Shown: positions 27,623 through 35,586 of the stretch, one piece after another | Position numbering within the stretch: the first letter of the stretch is position 1 | Layout of the letters: each line of letters starts with the position of its first letter | From: Nitrospira sp. | Lineage (GTDB): Bacteria > Nitrospirota > Nitrospiria > Nitrospirales > Nitrospiraceae | Direction of reading: 5' to 3' | NCBI GenBank assembly: GCA_022842445.1 | Contig: JALHPO010000003.1 | Location: 271,203 to 335,202, forward strand | Length of the DNA stretch: 64,000 nucleotides | Notes under the pieces: model-generated | What the model saw: the letters and a program-made list of their open reading frames with translations, nothing else | Told to the model about the DNA's origin: nothing | Database searches by the model: none | Position numbers and translations under genes: made by a program

Positions 27623-28891
27623 GCTTTTCCCAAAACGAGCCGCAAGCAGCTTCGCTATCTTGGTTACTACCGGAACGACAACGGAATTGCCAAACTGCTT
27701 GTAAGCGGGAGTGTCCGTGTCTGGCAATCTAAACTCCTCCGGGAATCCTAGTAATCGCGCACATTCTCTTGGTGTCAACTTACGCGGGTTTTTACCCTTC
27801 TGTGGAATCAGACATTCTTTTCCATCCTTCCCATAGCGGGCGACCAAAGTATTGGAGGGCTTGTCAAGGATTGCCGTGTGAGCGGTAAAGCCTGTACCCC
27901 TCGCCAAGTTTCTCTCGGTTCGCCTTTGATGCCCGAGCCACAGGCGGCGCGATATTGTATAGGAACGCGGTGGCTCCGGTTCCAGAATCGACCTTAATGG
28001 CAACGGATTACCCTTGAATTCAGGAATGTCGAATTCCTTTTCCCCATGCAAAGCGACCATAAAGCACCGTGCCCTATTTTGAGGAACAACCGTCTTTGCA
28101 TTAATAATCTTGTATGAAAAGGAATAGCCGAGGTCTCTGACCGTCTGCTCAATTACGGAGAAGGTTTTCCCCTTATCATGGAGGACCAGATTTTTTACAT
28201 TTTCCAATATCATGACCGCGGGTTTCTTGACTGCCGCGACCCTCACAATATTGAAGAATAGAGTGCCTTGTGTTTCGCAAGCAAATCCGTGCTTAAGACC
28301 AATAGAGTTTCTGGCTGAAACTCCAGCACGACTAAACGGCTGACAAGGAAAGCCAGCGCAAAGAATGTCGTGATTGGGAATAAAGTCACGGACTTGATCG
28401 TCAGCTAGGTGTTCGCCACTAAAAATATTAATGTCACCAAAAGGGAACTCTCCAAAGTTTCGATAATAGGTTTCCTTGGCGGATTTATCCCATTCGCTTG
28501 AGAAAACGCATTGTCCTCCGACAGATTGGAGGGCTAAGCGGAACCCTCCTATTCCGGCAAATAAGTCTATAAATCGGAAAGAGCCGACACTGGTGGGAGG
28601 AAAGGGAATGCGTTCGTAGAGTATAAAGAGTTCATGTCGCCCATCGACAAGCTTAGTTGATTCTCTGCGTCTGCCCAATGCGGGATAGGACTGCTCAAAT
28701 AGTCTTGCCACCCATTTGTCTCGAAGTTCTTTGTCACCGAATAACGGTATGGTTAATGGATGCTGGAGCCAACTACTGATAGATGCATTCCTTTCGGAAT
28801 GATGCGCGAGCGGATGACCTAGTTCTCTTGTCAAAATCTTCAATGCCGTAACAGCCTCGTCGAAATGAATCTGTCTGATAGTTGACTTCAC
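27593..28891 (-). CDS. dcm: DNA (cytosine-5) methyltransferase
   Basis: The 432-residue type II modification methyltransferase has motif I FIDLFAGIGGFRLAL, motif IV GFPCQPFS with the catalytic cysteine, motif VI ENVKN, motif VIII QNRARCF and motif X KQFGNSVVVPVV. About 105 extra residues precede motif I and were not recognised. The target sequence cannot be read from the protein. The start is GTG at 28891. It converges on vsr with a 30-base overlap. It protects host DNA from the adjacent nuclease, by inference. Confidence 0.94.
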   Translation of the reverse strand: MKSTIRQIHFDEAVTALKILTRELGHPLAHHSERNASISSWLQHPLTIPLFGDKELRDKWVARLFEQSYPALGRRRESTKLVDGRHELFILYERIPFPPTSVGSFRFIDLFAGIGGFRLALQSVGGQCVFSSEWDKSAKETYYRNFGEFPFGDINIFSGEHLADDQVRDFIPNHDILCAGFPCQPFSRAGVSARNSIGLKHGFACETQGTLFFNIVRVAAVKKPAVMILENVKNLVLHDKGKTFSVIEQTVRDLGYSFSYKIINAKTVVPQNRARCFMVALHGEKEFDIPEFKGNPLPLRSILEPEPPRSYTISRRLWLGHQRRTERNLARGTGFTAHTAILDKPSNTLVARYGKDGKECLIPQKGKNPRKLTPRECARLLGFPEEFRLPDTDTPAYKQFGNSVVVPVVTKIAKLLAARFGKSLAGRKLSPK

Positions 28892-29084
28892 TCTGCTATC
28901 TCTTGGCTTATAAGATTAAGCTGCCTGTCTAATCGTAGACATTCTGCCGTTTGTTGGCAATGGCGTCGTGATGCAAGTTATTCTTCATAGAACATAACTG
29001 TCTTCCCTCACCAGGATACTGTCCTGTTTGCGGTGGCGCATTGGAAGAGAAAGCGAGTATAAGCAGGTAAGTTTTTAGTGTAGT

Positions 29085-29327
29085 TCATGCTCGTCTTTCT
29101 GCTTTGGCGACCGCGTATCGTGCCAAGTCACAGATGGATGCCCCGCTGAGTTCTCCGTTATCCTCCAAGTCATCGTCTCCGAGTAAATCCACCATCGATT
29201 TCAAGGCGACATAGAGGATTGGCGCTGCTTCTTTATCACTGTCCCCGATCAAGTCAAGCATTGCTTTCAGCGCCTCGTGAAGGACGGGGGCGGCTTCTTT
29301 GTCTATATCTGCATCCAGTTGCTCCAT
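29085..29327 (-). CDS. Small acidic protein with internal duplication (80 aa)
   Basis: Not recognised. Two copies of a roughly 22-residue unit are adjacent: DKEAAPVLHEALKAMLDLIG and DKEAAPILYVALKSMVDLLG. GGGAGG stands six bases before the ATG, so translation is likely. It is strongly acidic and helical. It lies near the right end of the island, alone. An anti-restriction (DNA-mimic) or antitoxin role is possible on charge alone but unsupported. Confidence 0.55.
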   Translation of the reverse strand: MEQLDADIDKEAAPVLHEALKAMLDLIGDSDKEAAPILYVALKSMVDLLGDDDLEDNGELSGASICDLARYAVAKAERRA

Positions 29328-29660
29328 GACGTACCTCCCAAAGATTTTGCGATGCTAACACTACCCCCCCCACCATGCAATCTGCCTTGCCCCACCAGAA
29401 TAGTGCCTTGTTCGCGGCACCAAGCTGTCTCAATCAACGACTGAAAGTTTGACAGAGAGAAATGAAGGAAAGTTCTCTTCGTGTAGAGGGAGATGAAAGA
29501 CGAGCCAGAGAAACCCAAGGGAGAGCAGTCTTATGTAGTTTGGGGAGAAAATGAGGGGAAAAAAGAACGGATACTTACATAACCGAGTTACATAAAATAT
29601 TTGGTCGTACTGAATACATGATTATTATCAATAAGTTGTTGAGTATTTTCAAATATTTTG
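29328..29660. other. AT-rich right end of the island
   Basis: No gene seen. The stretch becomes very AT-rich toward attR and contains two TTACATAA copies (about 29574 and 29590) and the right arm site. It probably forms part of the attachment complex bound by the integrase and possible accessory factors. Confidence 0.5.
29631..29642. repeat. Right arm site of the island (12-bp inverted repeat partner)
   Basis: ATAAGTTGTTGA is the exact reverse complement of 13644-13655. It ends 19 bases before attR. Confidence 0.6.
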
Positions 29661-29678
29661 ACTGAGCTACGGGCGCAC
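29661..29678. repeat. attR: 18-bp direct repeat, truncated tRNA-Arg 5' end
   Basis: Exact copy of 13610-13627. It corresponds to tRNA nucleotides 1-16 plus two upstream bases; no further tRNA sequence follows toward the island, so this copy is not a functional tRNA. Confidence 0.88.
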
Positions 29679-29687
29679 GTGTGCTAC

Positions 29688-29716
29688 ATGAATCATGTTA
29701 TGCGAAGGCTTGTCAA
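29688..29716 (-). promoter_or_regulatory. Possible original tRNA-Arg promoter, stranded outside attR
   Basis: On the minus strand a perfect TTGACA (29716-29711) lies 34 bases before the position equivalent to the tRNA 5' end, where a -35 box for the tRNA would be expected. A good -10 hexamer is not evident (ATTCAT at 17-bp spacing). It now points at the truncated tRNA copy and into the island. Confidence 0.4.
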
Positions 29717-29751
29717 GAATACGATCCGATACCACAGGCAGCACTCACGGG

Positions 29752-30252
29752 TTACAGCCGGGCAAGAATTTCGTCTGCAATCTGCACGATCGGCCGCCCA
29801 TCGGTTGCAATGACATGATCAGCCGCAGCCTCATACTTCGGGGTTCGCTCACGCAAAACATCCTGCACTTCGTCGATGAACGACTTGGTGCCCGTCAGTG
29901 AAGGGCGTTGCGTATCTCGTCCGATGCGTTTCATGATTGTTTCCACCGAGGCCGTCAGCCAGAAAATGGTGCCTGCAGTTTTCAGCCTGTCGACATTTTC
30001 CGGTCGAAGGATTGCACCTCCCCCTGTATCGATAACCAGTCCATCCTCATGTGCCATATCCCGGCAAACCTGAGATTCAAGATCACGAAAATAGTCCCAC
30101 CCATGCTGCGCGACAATCTCAGGTATGCTCTGACCGGCTCGTTTCACAACCTCCGCATCAGTCGATACCATGGTTCGGCCAAGGCGCGAGGCCACCATCT
30201 TCCCTACGGTGCTCTTCCCGGTCCCACGGTACCCGATGAGCACGACGTTCAT
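29752..30252 (-). CDS. aroK: Shikimate kinase
   Basis: Shikimate kinase phosphorylates shikimate at the 3-hydroxyl with ATP. The 166-residue P-loop protein has GYRGTGKSTVGKMVA, the shikimate-binding STDAE and FRDLESQV, then DTGGGAIL and the lid arginine in RPSLTG. Length is normal. Its ATG overlaps the aroE stop (ATGA). It is the last gene before the island's attR. Confidence 0.95.
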   Translation of the reverse strand: MNVVLIGYRGTGKSTVGKMVASRLGRTMVSTDAEVVKRAGQSIPEIVAQHGWDYFRDLESQVCRDMAHEDGLVIDTGGGAILRPENVDRLKTAGTIFWLTASVETIMKRIGRDTQRPSLTGTKSFIDEVQDVLRERTPKYEAAADHVIATDGRPIVQIADEILARL

Positions 30253-31112
30253 TGGAAGCGAGACTCCAGCACGGCACGCATCACGTCAACCGGAGCGGGC
30301 CTGTTCGTCCACAGTTCAAACTGGGTCACCGCCTGGTGGAGAAACATTTCGAGGCCAGGAATCGTCTTGCACCCGGCGCCCTTGGCTTCCATGAGCAATC
30401 GCGTTGCCCTTGGATTGTAGACAATGTCCATAACAGCAAGGTCTGGATGAAACAGCGAGGCCGGCACGCAGGTCGCGTCGACCTTGGGAGACATACCGAC
30501 AGGGGTGCAGTGAATCAGGATCTGCGCGTCAGGTACCGTCCGGCCAAGAGTGCTGTCGTCGAGAAAGGCATCCTCAATGGCCACATTCGACTTGGACCGG
30601 AGATCGCTTGCCAATGCCGTACGTTCTTTGTCATCGACTCCGAGCAGGGTCAACTTCTCTGCTCCGGAATCCGCCGCCAGTGCGAACGCGATAGCCCGCG
30701 CGGCACCTCCTGATCCCAGCATAACGATGCGCCGGCCCGTGAGCTTGATCCCGCCCTCACGCAACGCCCGCAAGGCGCCCGTGGCGTCGGTATTGTAGCC
30801 GATCAGCCGACCGTTCTCAGCCACGATAGTATTGATCGCGCCGATGTGCTGCGCCGTCGGTTCCAGATCGTCCAGAAACGGGACCGCAGATACCTTGTGC
30901 GGGATAGTCACACTGGCACCGCGAAAGTTCCCCAACGCGCGGAGGCCCTGGATCGCTTCTCCAATCATCACCACTTTCCACGCCAGATATACACAGTCAA
31001 TGCCAAGCGCCTGAAAGGCCGCATTGTGGATGGCTGGAGAGAGCGAATGCTCGACAGGATTTCCGATAACCCCACAAAACTGAGTGTGAGCGCCAATATC
31101 CATCTGCTTCAT
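30249..31112 (-). CDS. aroE: Shikimate 5-dehydrogenase
   Basis: NADPH-dependent reduction of 3-dehydroshikimate to shikimate. The substrate motif GNPVEHSLSPAIHNAAF is near the N-terminus. IPHK with the catalytic lysine, NTDATGALRAL and the nucleotide-binding MLGSGGAARAIAFALA follow. The C-terminal QAVTQFELWT is typical. I chose the ATG at 31112; a GTG three codons earlier is possible. It overlaps aroK by four bases and lies downstream of an SDR gene. Confidence 0.95.
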   Translation of the reverse strand: MKQMDIGAHTQFCGVIGNPVEHSLSPAIHNAAFQALGIDCVYLAWKVVMIGEAIQGLRALGNFRGASVTIPHKVSAVPFLDDLEPTAQHIGAINTIVAENGRLIGYNTDATGALRALREGGIKLTGRRIVMLGSGGAARAIAFALAADSGAEKLTLLGVDDKERTALASDLRSKSNVAIEDAFLDDSTLGRTVPDAQILIHCTPVGMSPKVDATCVPASLFHPDLAVMDIVYNPRATRLLMEAKGAGCKTIPGLEMFLHQAVTQFELWTNRPAPVDVMRAVLESRFQ

Positions 31113-31140
31113 GTCACACACCCTACTGGGAAGCTTTGAA

Positions 31141-31902
31141 CTACCCCTTATAGACGGTCATCCCTCCATCGATCGTGAACGTTCCGCCGGTCACCCATGT
31201 CGCTTCATCGGATGCCAGGTACAACACCATGCCGGCGACCTCCTCGGGAGTCCCCGCACGACGAATGGCATACTGGGCAAGAATCGACTGAAGCATCTCC
31301 GGGTTTGCCATAAGCGGTGCCGCCATTGGTGTATCGATCAGAGCGGGATTCACGACGTTGCAGCGAATCCCGTCTTTGGCGTAATCGATGGCAACTGCTC
31401 GAGTAAGCGCATCGAGACCACCTTTTGAGGCGGAATAGGCGGATAACCCTGGAATACCGACCACACTGGCGACAGATGAGATGTTCACAATGGAACCGCA
31501 TCCTTGTGTCAGCATCTGAGGAACAACGGCCCTCGTCATTCGGAACACGCCGGTGAGATTGATGTCGAAGATCTTGTCCCACGTTGCATCATCGATTTCA
31601 TGCAATCGCTTGCCGAAGTCGCCGATCCCGGCATTGTTGACCAATACGTCAATCCGGCCGAAGCTGTCGAGGGTTTTCCGGACAACGTCCTGGGCATGCA
31701 CCTCATCCGTCACGGAACCGGAAACAGCCAGGGCTCTCCCATTGCTCTGCCGAACGATCTTCACCACCCGGTCCAATTCCTGTTGGCGGCGTCCAGTGAC
31801 AACCACCGACGCGCCTTCCAGGGCAAAACGCTTGGCCACCGCCTCTCCAATCCCGGCATTCCCCCCCGTAATGACAGCAACTTTTCCTTCAAGCCGCTTC
31901 AT
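31141..31902 (-). CDS. Short-chain dehydrogenase/reductase (SDR), substrate unknown
   Basis: A classical SDR of 253 residues. Cofactor motif TGGNAGIGEAVA, NNAG, catalytic serine in NISSVAS, and YSASKGG with the catalytic tyrosine and lysine. The GRR after the second strand suggests NADP(H) preference. The C-terminal TGGTFTIDGGMTVYKG is typical. The substrate cannot be told. The ATG at 31902 starts five bases after the trmI stop, in an operon with aroE-aroK. Confidence 0.9.
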   Translation of the reverse strand: MKRLEGKVAVITGGNAGIGEAVAKRFALEGASVVVTGRRQQELDRVVKIVRQSNGRALAVSGSVTDEVHAQDVVRKTLDSFGRIDVLVNNAGIGDFGKRLHEIDDATWDKIFDINLTGVFRMTRAVVPQMLTQGCGSIVNISSVASVVGIPGLSAYSASKGGLDALTRAVAIDYAKDGIRCNVVNPALIDTPMAAPLMANPEMLQSILAQYAIRRAGTPEEVAGMVLYLASDEATWVTGGTFTIDGGMTVYKG

Positions 31903-31907
31903 TCCAG

Positions 31908-32774
31908 TCAACCCCTTTCTTCACTCTCCAGCCTTGTGCCGAAAGTGTCGTCGCCTATTTCCCGCCCCTGGCCTGCAGTCAGCAAACCCGGTTCCACTTT
32001 CCTTGCCACCGTGAGAAAGCCCGAATGGGCAACCATGCGGTGATCGGGCCGCACACTTCGACCTTGAACCGACCAGGTCCTCAGCAACGTCTCAAATGTT
32101 TCCACCATGGCAAAGACTGCCGTACGCTCAAGTGCCTCGACCGTTTGCATAACTTGAGGAACAGTGGGAACGAAACTCACATAGATCCCGCCGGACCGAA
32201 GAGCACTGGCGGCATGAGGAATCACCTGCCATGGCTCCGGAAGATCGAGGACCACGCGATCGAACGGGATGCCATCATCAAGCAACTCAATACCCTCATA
32301 GGCATTCTTGCGCAATGACACCAGGTTGGAGACAGGCCCCATATAGCGTTCGATGTTGAGCAACGCAGTGCGCGCAAAGTCGTCCCGCACGTCATAGGTC
32401 ACCACCAAGCCTCTTAGCCCGACGGCGCGCAATAGTGCCATGGTCAGAGCCCCTGACCCGGTTCCGGCCTCAAATACCCGAGCCCCCGGATAGACATCCG
32501 CCCACATCGGAATAAGCGCAAGATCCTTTGGGTAAAGCACTTGCGCGCCACGTGGCATCTTGAGCACATAGTCCCCAAACGTCGGCCTGATCGCCAACAT
32601 CTTCTTCCCGCGGGACAACGTCACCATGGTCGCATCAAGGCGTCCTATAAGCGCATCGTGTGCGATAGTCTGCCCACTGAATTGATATATTTCCCCGGCC
32701 TTCAGTGTCAGCGCATAGTGACGCCCCTTCTGATCGACGAGATGAATCCGTTCACCATTGGCAAGCTGCAACAT
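31908..32774 (-). CDS. trmI: tRNA (adenine-58-N1)-methyltransferase TrmI
   Basis: The 288-residue protein has the TrmI N-terminal beta-rich domain followed by a SAM-dependent Rossmann domain. Motif I is FEAGTGSGALTMALL and the family motif IV is DLPEPWQVI; the upstream YPKDLALIPM is characteristic of the family. TrmI methylates A58 in the T loop of tRNA. This copy is somewhat longer at the C-terminus than usual. It heads the minus-strand block with the SDR and shikimate genes. Confidence 0.92.
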   Translation of the reverse strand: MLQLANGERIHLVDQKGRHYALTLKAGEIYQFSGQTIAHDALIGRLDATMVTLSRGKKMLAIRPTFGDYVLKMPRGAQVLYPKDLALIPMWADVYPGARVFEAGTGSGALTMALLRAVGLRGLVVTYDVRDDFARTALLNIERYMGPVSNLVSLRKNAYEGIELLDDGIPFDRVVLDLPEPWQVIPHAASALRSGGIYVSFVPTVPQVMQTVEALERTAVFAMVETFETLLRTWSVQGRSVRPDHRMVAHSGFLTVARKVEPGLLTAGQGREIGDDTFGTRLESEERG

Positions 32775-33032
32775 GGCGGCATTCTAGGGGGTTCATTCTG
32801 TGGTTTGCAACCGAGCCCCCGTCCTTCGGCCAGATGTTTCATGACCGTTCGTCGAGGAATTATATGGAGAGACAAAGCCTGAAAACCAACCGTCCATCGC
32901 ACGCAGTCGGATCAGGATATCAAGCATTGGTCATCTTGATCCCGCGCCCGGTCCCGCACCATAAGCCATACGCCCTGGACTTTATAACCGGATGATATCT
33001 CAGTTGGTAGATCCACTGATGAATCATGCCGG
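32775..33032. other. Intergenic region upstream of trmI
   Basis: No supported gene. It should hold the trmI promoter. A short stretch near 32990-33020 (GATGATATCTCAGTTGGTAG) resembles a tRNA D arm, but no tRNA cloverleaf could be completed. Confidence 0.35.
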
Positions 33033-33191
33033 TTAATAAGCCGTCACTCGGATGGTGTGGCGATTCAGCCCTAGGACTGTAGGCAATTCTGCATAGTTGC
33101 CGCACAACTGAGACAGAACGGTCTCCTCTTCTTCATTAAGCCTCTCTAATAGTCTTGCAATTTCGAGGTGATCGCACCGACCCGTTCTCAT
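33033..33191 (-). CDS. Hypothetical small protein (52 aa)
   Basis: Not recognised. AAGGAG lies upstream of TTG 33197 and ATG 33191; the product contains LEIARLLERLNEEEETVLSQ and PTVLGLNRHTIRVTAY. The helical text looks like protein, but the short length keeps confidence low. Confidence 0.35.
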   Translation of the reverse strand: MRTGRCDHLEIARLLERLNEEEETVLSQLCGNYAELPTVLGLNRHTIRVTAY

Positions 33192-33319
33192 CTTCAATCC
33201 AGCACTCCTTTTGCTTGATAGAGCGATACACAAAGGAGCAGCCAGAATGAATCCTCTTGCTTCCATCACGCTCTAACAGAAGTAGACGGATCGGCAACCA
33301 CAAGATGAAAGGTGATGCC

Positions 33320-34579
33320 ATGCATGATGAAGGACTTCGGACGGCGGATGAAGTTGACAGCAAGGAGACTGTCGATACCGACGTGGACGCGGATGACCAG
33401 CAGGCAAGCGGCTTGCTTGGGGTGATCGGCCGTAACGACACACAGAGAGCCGCTCAAGAGGAACAATCTGCACCAGCCATGCGTACGAGCCATGGTGCAA
33501 GTCCGTTCTTATTGGAGTCCCTGTACTTCCGCTCGTTCGGTCAGAGGGAGCTGCTCACACGCGAAGAAGAAGTGGCTGTTGCAAAGCAGGTCGATCAGGG
33601 CACACGTCGAATTCGAGTTGCCTTGCGCCATGTCCTCAAGATACTCGCCCGCTCGAAACACACGCCGGCTTTGTCAGACTCCGTCAAAAACCTTCAACTC
33701 ATCAAGCAACTAAGCGGACTCTCAGCCAAGGCGCTGGATGATGTGGAGCAGACGCTCCTTGCCATACTGAAACCGCCGGTTCGCACGATGAAACCTGCCG
33801 CCACGACGGGAAAACGGCTGAAGGTCCTGCTCGACGAAATTCGGTCCGCGCGAGTCGTCCTCGAACGAGGCAAAGACGAACTGGTGCGGCGAAACCTGCG
33901 ATTGGTGGTTGATGTTGCGAAACACTATACCGGCCGAGGGCTCGCCTTGCTCGACCTCGTCCAAGAAGGCAACATCGGCCTGATGAAAGCCGCCGAACGC
34001 TACCAGTACCGAAAAGGGTTCAAGTTCAGCACCTATGCCACGTGGTGGATTAGGCAAGGTATTACGCGGGCTATTGCGGATCAATCACGAACCATCCGCA
34101 TTCCGGTCCACCAGACCGAAGCCTCCCATCGCATTGTTCGGGTGACGCGCCGCCTTGGACAGCAGTTCGGACGTCCTGCTCGCATAGAAGAGATCGCCCA
34201 CGTGCTTCGCATGAGACCCGATCGGCTCCATGACACTGTTCAGGCATTCCAAGAACCAGTGGCGCTGGAAACGCCGATTGGCGATGGGGAGACGCAGTTC
34301 GGGGACATGATTCCGGATCAACTCGCAGTGCCCCCCGATGCCCACGTACACCGAACTGAGATGACGACGCAGTTGGATCGAATTCTCGGAATTCTCACAC
34401 CGAGGGAACAAACAGTAATCCGCCTCCGCTTCGGGATTGGTTACGAGGAGGCTCGCACCTTGGAACAAGTCGGCCAGAACCTGTCGGTCACGCGCGAGCG
34501 CATCCGCCAAATCGAGGCGAAGGCGCTCAAAAAGCTCAAGACGCCTGAAATCCGTGAACTCTTCGCTGCCATCAAGTAA
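33320..34579 (+). CDS. RNA polymerase sigma-70 family factor (RpoD/RpoS-like)
   Basis: A group 1/2 sigma factor without the large region 1.1 of a primary sigma. Region 1.2 is YFRSFGQRELLTREEEVAVA. An insert of about 90 residues follows. Region 2 then reads NLRLVVDVAKHYTGRGLALL, KGFKFSTYATWWIRQGITRA and RTIRIPVH. Region 3 is near ASHRIVRVTRRLGQQFGRPA and region 4 has LRFGIGYEEARTLEQVGQNL with the helix-turn-helix ERIRQIEAKALKKL. I chose the ATG at 33320 with AAAGGTG upstream; ATGs at 33305 and an earlier one in the track are alternatives. Probably an alternative, stress-type sigma factor. It stands alone and ends in a strong hairpin. Confidence 0.9.
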   Translation: MHDEGLRTADEVDSKETVDTDVDADDQQASGLLGVIGRNDTQRAAQEEQSAPAMRTSHGASPFLLESLYFRSFGQRELLTREEEVAVAKQVDQGTRRIRVALRHVLKILARSKHTPALSDSVKNLQLIKQLSGLSAKALDDVEQTLLAILKPPVRTMKPAATTGKRLKVLLDEIRSARVVLERGKDELVRRNLRLVVDVAKHYTGRGLALLDLVQEGNIGLMKAAERYQYRKGFKFSTYATWWIRQGITRAIADQSRTIRIPVHQTEASHRIVRVTRRLGQQFGRPARIEEIAHVLRMRPDRLHDTVQAFQEPVALETPIGDGETQFGDMIPDQLAVPPDAHVHRTEMTTQLDRILGILTPREQTVIRLRFGIGYEEARTLEQVGQNLSVTRERIRQIEAKALKKLKTPEIRELFAAIK

Positions 34580-34601
34580 GCACTCTGGTTATTCGCAAAC
34601 C

Positions 34602-34629
34602 CGCAGGCCGGGCGAATGCCCGGCCTGCG
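34602..34629 (+). terminator. Hairpin terminator after the sigma factor gene
   Basis: A perfect 12-bp stem with a GAAT loop (CGCAGGCCGGGC / GCCCGGCCTGCG) starts 22 bases after the stop. No T-run follows, so it may act with Rho or mainly protect the 3' end. Confidence 0.6.
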
Positions 34630-34750
34630 AGATCCCGCTTTCCCCCCGATAACAAGTTATGCGACAATGTTTCCTCTATGGATGTGCGCGACATCGCCAC
34701 AAGAGACTCTCTCCTTACCACACATCGCTTATTCCGATGCCTAGAAACCT

Positions 34751-35572
34751 ATGCAGACCGCCCTTTATTCCAAAGATAAATCAGTGACTGAGTTCTGTGC
34801 CTTGGAGCGTCCGGTCCGCGCAACGGATCCTGTGTTTCCAACTGCCACCGCTGGATCACTCCTTGTCTTCCCCACACCCGTCCCCTATTCCGTTGCATGG
34901 GACCTACAGTCACGCCTCCACCATGAGCGCCTCTCTGATGTGAGACCGGATACAGTCGTCATCCTTGAACACCAGCCTGTCTATACACTCGGACGCAGCA
35001 CCCAGGCATCCGATTGGGGCGGGGATGAAACCCTCTTGCGCGTCAATGGAACGGCATTGCATCGGGTGAATCGCGGAGGATCAGCCACCTACCATGGCCC
35101 CGGACAAATCGTCGTGTATCCGATCCTCAAGTTGGCTCAGCACGCTCCAGGCCCGAGACGACTCGTCCAGCTGCTTGAAGACGTGATCATTCGCCTGCTG
35201 AAACACTGGGATATCGACGGCCATCGAATCGAGAAGAGGCCGGGGATCTGGGTGCTGACGCCTCAACCGGCAAAGATCGCGTCTATCGGAATCCGCATTG
35301 AACGAGGCATTACCCTGCACGGATTTGCGCTCAACGTCGATATGGACCTGACGCCCTTTCAACGGATCCGTCCATGCGGATTTGCCGATTGCCTGGTCAG
35401 CTCCATGAACGCGCTCTGCAGCAAGACCGTCCCTCTCGATGAGGTCAAGTCTGATCTTGCCCGGATATTCGGTGAGGTGTTTTCGATTGAGTGGACCAGC
35501 GTAGCAACGCATCCCGGCACACGCGTTACTGCAGCCGATGAGTTCGTGCCGATCAACCGATTCAACCTGTAA
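34751..35572 (+). CDS. lipB: Lipoyl(octanoyl) transferase LipB
   Basis: LipB moves octanoate from acyl carrier protein to the lipoyl domains of 2-oxoacid dehydrogenases and GcvH. Family motifs are RGGSATYHGPGQIVVYP, KIASIGIRIERGITLHGFAL with the catalytic lysine, and RIRPCGFADCLVSSM with the catalytic cysteine. The product has 273 residues with an N-terminal extension of about 35 residues before SLLVFPTPVPYS, so the start could be internal. gdhA follows 14 bases downstream. Confidence 0.92.
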   Translation: MQTALYSKDKSVTEFCALERPVRATDPVFPTATAGSLLVFPTPVPYSVAWDLQSRLHHERLSDVRPDTVVILEHQPVYTLGRSTQASDWGGDETLLRVNGTALHRVNRGGSATYHGPGQIVVYPILKLAQHAPGPRRLVQLLEDVIIRLLKHWDIDGHRIEKRPGIWVLTPQPAKIASIGIRIERGITLHGFALNVDMDLTPFQRIRPCGFADCLVSSMNALCSKTVPLDEVKSDLARIFGEVFSIEWTSVATHPGTRVTAADEFVPINRFNL

Positions 35573-35586
35573 CGGATCGAGAGCTT

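Noticed and set aside
32990-33025. D-arm-like sequence GATATCTCAGTTGGTAGA
   Set aside because: No acceptor, anticodon or T arm could be matched around it, so no tRNA is called.
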